NCBI GenBank assembly: GCA_038321575.1
Contig: JBBQFD010000027.1
Span: 1-8,318, forward strand
DNA: 8,318 nt
Direction of reading: 5' to 3'
DNA from: JBBQFD01 sp038321575
Lineage (GTDB): Bacteria > Bacillota_I > Bacilli_A > RF39 > UBA660
Part shown: piece by piece, positions 5,011-8,318 of the stretch
How positions within the stretch are numbered: position 1 is the first letter of the stretch
How the letters are laid out: every line of letters begins with the position of its first letter
Made by a program: the position numbers and the translations under genes
Notes under the pieces: model-generated
What the model was told of the DNA's origin: nothing
Database searches by the model: none
The model's input: only the letters and a program-made list of their open reading frames with translations

Positions 5011-5643
5011 ATGAATAAAAAATTATTAGTTATTGTTGATATGAATAATGGGTTTACTAAAGAAGGAGTCTTTCAAAATGAATATATGAAAAACTTAATT
5101 CCTGGTATTAACGAATTAGCGCATATCTATGAAGAAAACGGACGTGACATTGTTTTAATTAATGAAGAACATAAAGCGAATAGCTTAGAATTTAAAAACT
5201 TCCCACCGCACTGTATCAAAGGTACTAGTGAGGCTGAAATAGTTGATGAATTAAAATGGCTTGATGATAAATATTATATCTTCCCTAAGAACTCTACTAA
5301 TGGCATGGTTGCTGATGATTTCAAAGATTATATACTTGATAATGAGAACTTAGAAGAAGTAGTCATCGTTGGTGGCGTAACTGATATATGTGTTTTAGAA
5401 CTAGCTTTAACTATGAAGAAATACTTTGATCAATATGATAAAGATATCAAAGTAATTGTTGCTGAAGACTTAGTTGATACTTATGATGCTTTAAATCATA
5501 ATCGCGATAAATATAATGAAGCAGCATTTATCTTAATGATTCAAGCCGGAATTGAAGTAAAATGTGTTTTAGATAAAACAAGTAATAAAACATATCAAAA
5601 GAGTTATAATCATCATAATAAAGATCATTACAATCATTTTTAA
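5011..5643 (+). CDS. pncA: Nicotinamidase (isochorismatase-like cysteine hydrolase)
   Basis: Converts nicotinamide to nicotinate in NAD salvage. The catalytic triad is in the expected places: Asp10 (VIVDMNNGF), Lys93 (IFPKNSTNG) and Cys127 (VGGVTDICV). The metal site is represented by E52-x-H54 (INEEHK) and H67 (FPPHCIKGT), with Glu instead of the commoner Asp. The non-prolyl cis peptide region GGVTD and the FPPHC..GT motif support nicotinamidase over other isochorismatase-fold hydrolases. It is slightly longer than usual (210 residues) because of a polar tail rich in His, Asn and Lys (H201, H202, H206, H209). AGGAGGAG overlaps the stop codon of the radical SAM gene, so translation is probably coupled. 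nadD follows 13 bp downstream. Confidence 0.9.
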   Translation: MNKKLLVIVDMNNGFTKEGVFQNEYMKNLIPGINELAHIYEENGRDIVLINEEHKANSLEFKNFPPHCIKGTSEAEIVDELKWLDDKYYIFPKNSTNGMVADDFKDYILDNENLEEVVIVGGVTDICVLELALTMKKYFDQYDKDIKVIVAEDLVDTYDALNHNRDKYNEAAFILMIQAGIEVKCVLDKTSNKTYQKSYNHHNKDHYNHF

Positions 5644-5656
5644 AAGGAAGTGAATT

Positions 5657-6199
5657 ATGAATATTGGAATATATGTTGGAAGTTTTAATCCTATTCACAA
5701 AGGACATATAAGTATCATTAATTATCTATTAAATAATAAAATAGTTGATCAAATATTCTTAATTCCTACCTTAAATTACTGGCATAAAGAAATAAAGACC
5801 AGTTTAACCAATCGTGTAAACATGCTTAAATTATATGAGCAAACTAACATCTTAGTCAAAGATAAGTATAGTAAATGTCAATACACTTATGAAATCTTTA
5901 GAAAACTAAAAGTTGATTATCATGAAACATTTAGCTTAATCATCGGATCAGATTCTACTTTGGAATTTAATAAGTGGATAAACGTCTCTGAATTACTTGA
6001 AAATAGAATTATTATTATCAAGCGTAATGGTTATGAAATGGGGAATATCGATTTATTTAAAAACGCGATTATTATTGATAATCCCTTAGATTATAATTAT
6101 AATTCTAGCGATATTAGAGATAATCTGGACAATATTAATCAATACTGTGATCCTAAAGTCATAACATATATTAAAAAACATAATTTATATAAAATATAG
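5657..6199 (+). CDS. nadD: Nicotinate-nucleotide adenylyltransferase
   Basis: Joins nicotinate mononucleotide to AMP from ATP, giving deamido-NAD. The nucleotidyltransferase signature is GSFNPIHKGH (8-17), with the catalytic H14-x-G-H17. The family motif GSDSTLEFNKW (97-107) and the C-terminal SSDIR (150-154), which binds the ATP phosphates, are both present. At 180 residues it is a little shorter than usual. The PPHK element of most NadD proteins reads YWHK (41-44) here, a modest divergence. AAGGAAGTG (5644-5652) precedes the ATG. It follows pncA in the pathway only through nicotinate phosphoribosyltransferase (pncB), which is not in this window, and NAD synthetase (nadE) is also absent, so those steps must be encoded elsewhere. 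Confidence 0.92.
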   Translation: MNIGIYVGSFNPIHKGHISIINYLLNNKIVDQIFLIPTLNYWHKEIKTSLTNRVNMLKLYEQTNILVKDKYSKCQYTYEIFRKLKVDYHETFSLIIGSDSTLEFNKWINVSELLENRIIIIKRNGYEMGNIDLFKNAIIIDNPLDYNYNSSDIRDNLDNINQYCDPKVITYIKKHNLYKI

Positions 6200-6221
6200 T
6201 ATAATAAAGGTAGGTGATAAA

Positions 6222-6992
6222 GTGAATATTTATAAAAACGAACAAGACTTTTTAAATAATTATGATGTTGAAGCTTTCAATCGTCCATCAGTAACAGCTG
6301 ATCTTCTTATTGTGTCGGTATCATCAATTGATAAAAACAACTATCGTAAATTATCAGATAAAGTAATGAGTATCTTACTCGTTAAAAGAACCACTTATCC
6401 TTTTATGGATAAATGGTGCTTACCAGGTGGTTTTGTGAAGATGGATGAATCATTAGAAGAAGCTGCTAAACGTGTTTTAAAAATCGAAACTAACTTAGAT
6501 AACATCTATATGGAACAACTATATACCTTTAGTGACCCTAAACGCGATCCTAGAACGAGAGTTATAAGTACTTCTTATATTGCGCTAATCGATAAGAATC
6601 GCTTAACAAGTGATTTAAATGAAAACACTAAATGGTTTGATATTAAACAAGTGGGTAGTGAATATATCTTAACGAGTGATGCTGAAACTATTACCTTCAA
6701 AGTAAATGATAATGAGGTAATTCAAAATAAAGATTTAGCATTTGATCACCCCCTTGTTATTGCTACTGGTTTATCAAGACTTAAAAACAAGTTAGAATAT
6801 ACCAATATCGTTTTTAATATGATGCCTAAAGAATTTACTTTAGGTGAACTCCAACAAGTTTATGAAGTCATTCTTGATAAAAAATTACTTGATCCAGCTT
6901 TCAGAAGAATCATTAATAGTAAAGTCATTAAAACTGATAATTATCAAACTGGTGGTGGCCATCGTCCTTCAGCTTTATTTAAAGCTAAATAG
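6222..6992 (+). CDS. nrtR: NrtR-type Nudix-fold transcriptional regulator of NAD metabolism
   Basis: A 256-residue protein with an N-terminal Nudix domain and a C-terminal winged helix, the NrtR architecture. The N-terminus has NRPSVTADLLIV and LLVKRTTYPFMDKWCLPGG. The Nudix box keeps G70, E76, R84 and E89 but loses the metal-binding Glu at 85 (Val) and 88 (Ile) and the Gly at 91 (Asn), so it should bind a ligand (ADP-ribose or a relative in known NrtR proteins) rather than hydrolyse it. The C-terminal part has the family pattern PKEFTLGELQQVYEVIL (202-218), FRR (227-229) and GGGHRPSALF (244-253). The start is GTG, chosen because AGGTGAT (6212-6218) precedes it and no nearby ATG has a site. 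As last gene of the operon it probably represses its own promoter. No terminator follows, so readthrough into the next gene is possible. Confidence 0.88.
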   Translation: MNIYKNEQDFLNNYDVEAFNRPSVTADLLIVSVSSIDKNNYRKLSDKVMSILLVKRTTYPFMDKWCLPGGFVKMDESLEEAAKRVLKIETNLDNIYMEQLYTFSDPKRDPRTRVISTSYIALIDKNRLTSDLNENTKWFDIKQVGSEYILTSDAETITFKVNDNEVIQNKDLAFDHPLVIATGLSRLKNKLEYTNIVFNMMPKEFTLGELQQVYEVILDKKLLDPAFRRIINSKVIKTDNYQTGGGHRPSALFKAK

Positions 6993-6999
6993 AATTTTC

Positions 7000-7028
7000 T
7001 TGACAAAAAGAACTTATAAGTATAAAAT
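7000..7028 (+). promoter_or_regulatory. Promoter of the GreA-like gene
   Basis: TTGACA (7000-7005), 17-bp spacer, TAAAAT (7023-7028). It begins 7 bp after the nrtR stop codon. The following binding site is an unusual GGGGGA (7039-7044), 8 bp before the ATG. Confidence 0.75.
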
Positions 7029-7052
7029 ATCGAACTACGGGGGAAAAACAAA

Positions 7053-7583
7053 ATGAAAAATCAACAAAGACCAGACGCACAACTTTTAATCACTAAAGAA
7101 GGCAAAGCTAATCTAATAAAAGATATAGCGGCTAAAGATAAAGAAATTCTTGAATATACTCAATTACAAGGTAAAGAATTAAGTGATGTAACTCAAGAAA
7201 AGGATTTTACTGATTCTGTAATTTTAGATGTTAGAGCTCAAATCGCAAGACTTGCTAACCAAAAAGCTAGTCTAATATATTTTTATAACAATGCTAAAGT
7301 TATTGATTCTGTTAAAAAAGATGTTGTCAACATGGATGACTATGTAAATTTAAAAGTAGTTTGTTTAAACACAAAAGAAATAGAATTCGTATCATATAAA
7401 ATAACTGGTAATGCTTGTCCAGACGTATTTGCAGACGTTCCAGAAATATCTATTAACTGCCCATTAGGTCAAGCTATTTACTTAAAAGAAGTAGGTAGTA
7501 TTAATGAATATCAAACTAGTTATAAATTAACATGGAAAGCTCAAATATTATCAATTATTCCACAATTATCAAAAACTAAATAA
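7053..7583 (+). CDS. Divergent GreA/GreB-family transcription factor
   Basis: A 176-residue protein with the Gre layout: an N-terminal antiparallel coiled coil (about 14-85, opening LLITKEGKANLIKDI) and a C-terminal FKBP-like domain (about 95-170). The latter includes VSYKITGNACPD, EISINCPLGQAI and YLKEVGSI, equivalent to the IVG...IS..SPLG.AL pattern of GreA. GreA factors enter the RNA polymerase secondary channel and rescue backtracked complexes. In the tip, GreA GDLSENAEY aligns with SDVTQEKDF (44-52): the first acidic residue is kept as D45 but the second catalytic Glu becomes Q48. Normal RNA cleavage may thus be altered. It is longer than standard GreA (about 158). It has its own promoter and terminator, so it is not obligately part of the NAD operon. 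It may be an extra paralogue rather than the housekeeping greA, so no symbol is given. Confidence 0.75.
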   Translation: MKNQQRPDAQLLITKEGKANLIKDIAAKDKEILEYTQLQGKELSDVTQEKDFTDSVILDVRAQIARLANQKASLIYFYNNAKVIDSVKKDVVNMDDYVNLKVVCLNTKEIEFVSYKITGNACPDVFADVPEISINCPLGQAIYLKEVGSINEYQTSYKLTWKAQILSIIPQLSKTK

Positions 7584-7608
7584 AAAGCATTTAATGCTTT
7601 TTTCTTTC
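7582..7608 (+). terminator. Intrinsic terminator after the GreA-like gene
   Basis: Stem AAAAAGCAT (7582-7590), loop TTA, ATGCTTTTT (7594-7602), then more T residues. It starts inside the stop codon. The binding site of the next gene begins only a few bases later with no promoter visible between, so it may be a partial terminator. Confidence 0.75.
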
Positions 7609-7622
7609 AAAAGGAGTACAAC

Positions 7623-8093
7623 ATGGATTACGAAACACCAGTTAGTGTTAGGCCTTACAATAAAGATATACTTCATCATGTTAAAGGCTATGATGGCTTA
7701 ATATCACCCCAAGGTGATTTCTATAAAGTATGTGAACGTGATAGCATGGAAGCCGTTCATGACGCTTTTGCCGAAATCTTTGTTTACTTTAAGCATGATC
7801 AAGATATAAATAAAGTATATGAAGATTTTCAAGAACAAAAGCACCAATATAAAACGATTAGATTAGCACCAAAAGATATTTTAATTAATTTATATGGATT
7901 TGTTAATTATGAATATGATAAACATGGCATGGTTGAGATAACACCACCAGATCCAAGATATAATAATCATAAATTAAATGATAAACAATTTTTAATGCTT
8001 ACTCATTTAGTTAATTTAAATGGTGATAAAATGGAGTCATTAGATAAAATATTTCACAATATTTATGAGAATAATGATTATAAAAAAAGATAA
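7623..8093 (+). CDS. Hypothetical protein
   Basis: A 156-residue acidic-to-neutral soluble protein that I do not recognise. It has no Trp, no signal peptide and no membrane segment. The stretch YDGLISPQGDFYKV (23-36), followed by a helix rich in acidic and aromatic residues (DSMEAVHDAFAEIFVYF), resembles a pattern seen in some small uncharacterised Firmicutes proteins (LI-P-G-FY), but I cannot name the family. The second half holds IRLAPKDILINLYGFVNYEY and a polar PPDPRYNNHKLNDKQF segment. AAGGAG (7611-7616) lies 6 bp before the ATG. Expression would depend on readthrough of the terminator at 7582 or on a promoter inside the GreA-like gene. The stop codon is part of the following terminator. 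Confidence 0.7.
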   Translation: MDYETPVSVRPYNKDILHHVKGYDGLISPQGDFYKVCERDSMEAVHDAFAEIFVYFKHDQDINKVYEDFQEQKHQYKTIRLAPKDILINLYGFVNYEYDKHGMVEITPPDPRYNNHKLNDKQFLMLTHLVNLNGDKMESLDKIFHNIYENNDYKKR

Positions 8094-8109
8094 AAGGTTA
8101 TCTTTTTTT
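8082..8109 (+). terminator. Intrinsic terminator
   Basis: A perfect 12-bp stem, AAAAAAAGATAA (8082-8093) and TTATCTTTTTTT (8098-8109), with loop AAGG. The left arm includes the stop codon of the preceding gene. The A-run/T-run design also allows some function in reverse. Confidence 0.82.
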
Positions 8110-8121
8110 ATATGTATTTAA

Positions 8122-8149
8122 TCGACAGTGCCTTTTATAATGTTATAAT
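8122..8149 (+). promoter_or_regulatory. Promoter of the last gene
   Basis: TCGACA (8122-8127), 16-bp spacer, TATAAT (8144-8149). Another TATAAT lies at 8136-8141 but at poor spacing. It follows directly on the terminator, so a new transcription unit begins here. Confidence 0.7.
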
Positions 8150-8176
8150 ATTAATAATTAATGGGAGGATCAACTA

Positions 8177-8318
8177 ATGAGTGAAAAGAAATTCTATACT
8201 ATGTATGGCATGAACATCAAAAGATATGCATATAATGAAAAACAATATAAGATTGGTGATCACATAATAATTAAAAAAGAAATGGGTATTAAAACCTTTG
8301 TCGGCGAACATAACTATA
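8177..8318 (+). CDS. Start of an unidentified gene, possibly PSP1-like, 3' partial
   Basis: ATG after GGGAGG (8163-8168), open to the window end (47 codons visible). The peptide starts MSEKKFYTMYGMNIKRYAYN and goes on YKIGDHIIIKKEMGIKTFVGEH. The order of a short strand, Y-x-x-G-D-x-I-I-I and a Gly-containing turn then FVGE recalls the N-terminus of PSP1 (YaaT-type) proteins, where GD-V-V-T--G-E-G is conserved. The match is too short to be sure; any small beta-rich domain would fit. Confidence 0.65.
   Translation, partial: MSEKKFYTMYGMNIKRYAYNEKQYKIGDHIIIKKEMGIKTFVGEHNY

Noticed and set aside
6844..7056. 70-aa plus-strand ORF overlapping the nrtR end
   Set aside because: It overlaps the conserved winged-helix part of nrtR in another frame, has no binding site and low-complexity content.

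Overview
The window is an AT-rich, densely packed bacterial segment. Shine-Dalgarno sites are strong, promoters are near consensus (TTGACA-N17-TATAAT) and short hairpin/T-run terminators are present. Together with Firmicutes-type protein families this points to a low-GC Bacillota or Mycoplasmatota-like organism (an Acholeplasma/Izemoplasma/Erysipelotrichia-type Bacilli lineage is a guess). All visible Trp codons are TGG and every complete gene stops with TAA or TAG. I therefore used the standard bacterial code and see no sign of UGA=Trp.

Left part (1-3500): an accessory, rearranged block. It opens inside a superfamily 1 (UPF1/Dna2-like, AAA_11/AAA_12) helicase that carries a C-terminal DUF2726 nuclease-like domain. 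A 144-bp in-frame tandem duplication lies just before helicase motif II. Next come an ASCH-domain protein and a GNAT acetyltransferase, then a T4 endonuclease V-like (Pyr_excise) protein. A 55-bp piece of the helicase 3' end (1603-1657) occurs again at 2898-2952, so the ASCH-GNAT pair sits between direct repeats. The second copy ends in a clean stop codon directly before the ribosome binding site of the endonuclease-like gene. This suggests that the ASCH-GNAT segment was inserted at, or recombined into, the end of the helicase gene.

Middle (3500-4120): one unrecognised helical protein on the minus strand, ended by a bidirectional terminator. A 135-bp divergent promoter region follows, packed with TAACA/TGTTA inverted repeats.

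Right part (4121-6992): a tight four-gene operon behind a perfect consensus promoter: radical SAM enzyme, nicotinamidase (pncA-like), nicotinate-nucleotide adenylyltransferase (nadD) and a Nudix-fold regulator of the NrtR type. The last three define a self-regulated NAD salvage operon. The radical SAM enzyme has no assigned role in NAD metabolism that I know of and is the most interesting functional lead. The palindromes upstream are the likely NrtR operators.

End (7053-8318): a divergent GreA-family transcription factor with its own promoter and terminator, an unrecognised 156-aa protein, and the start of a further gene that may be PSP1-like. No gene-free stretch exceeds 300 bases.
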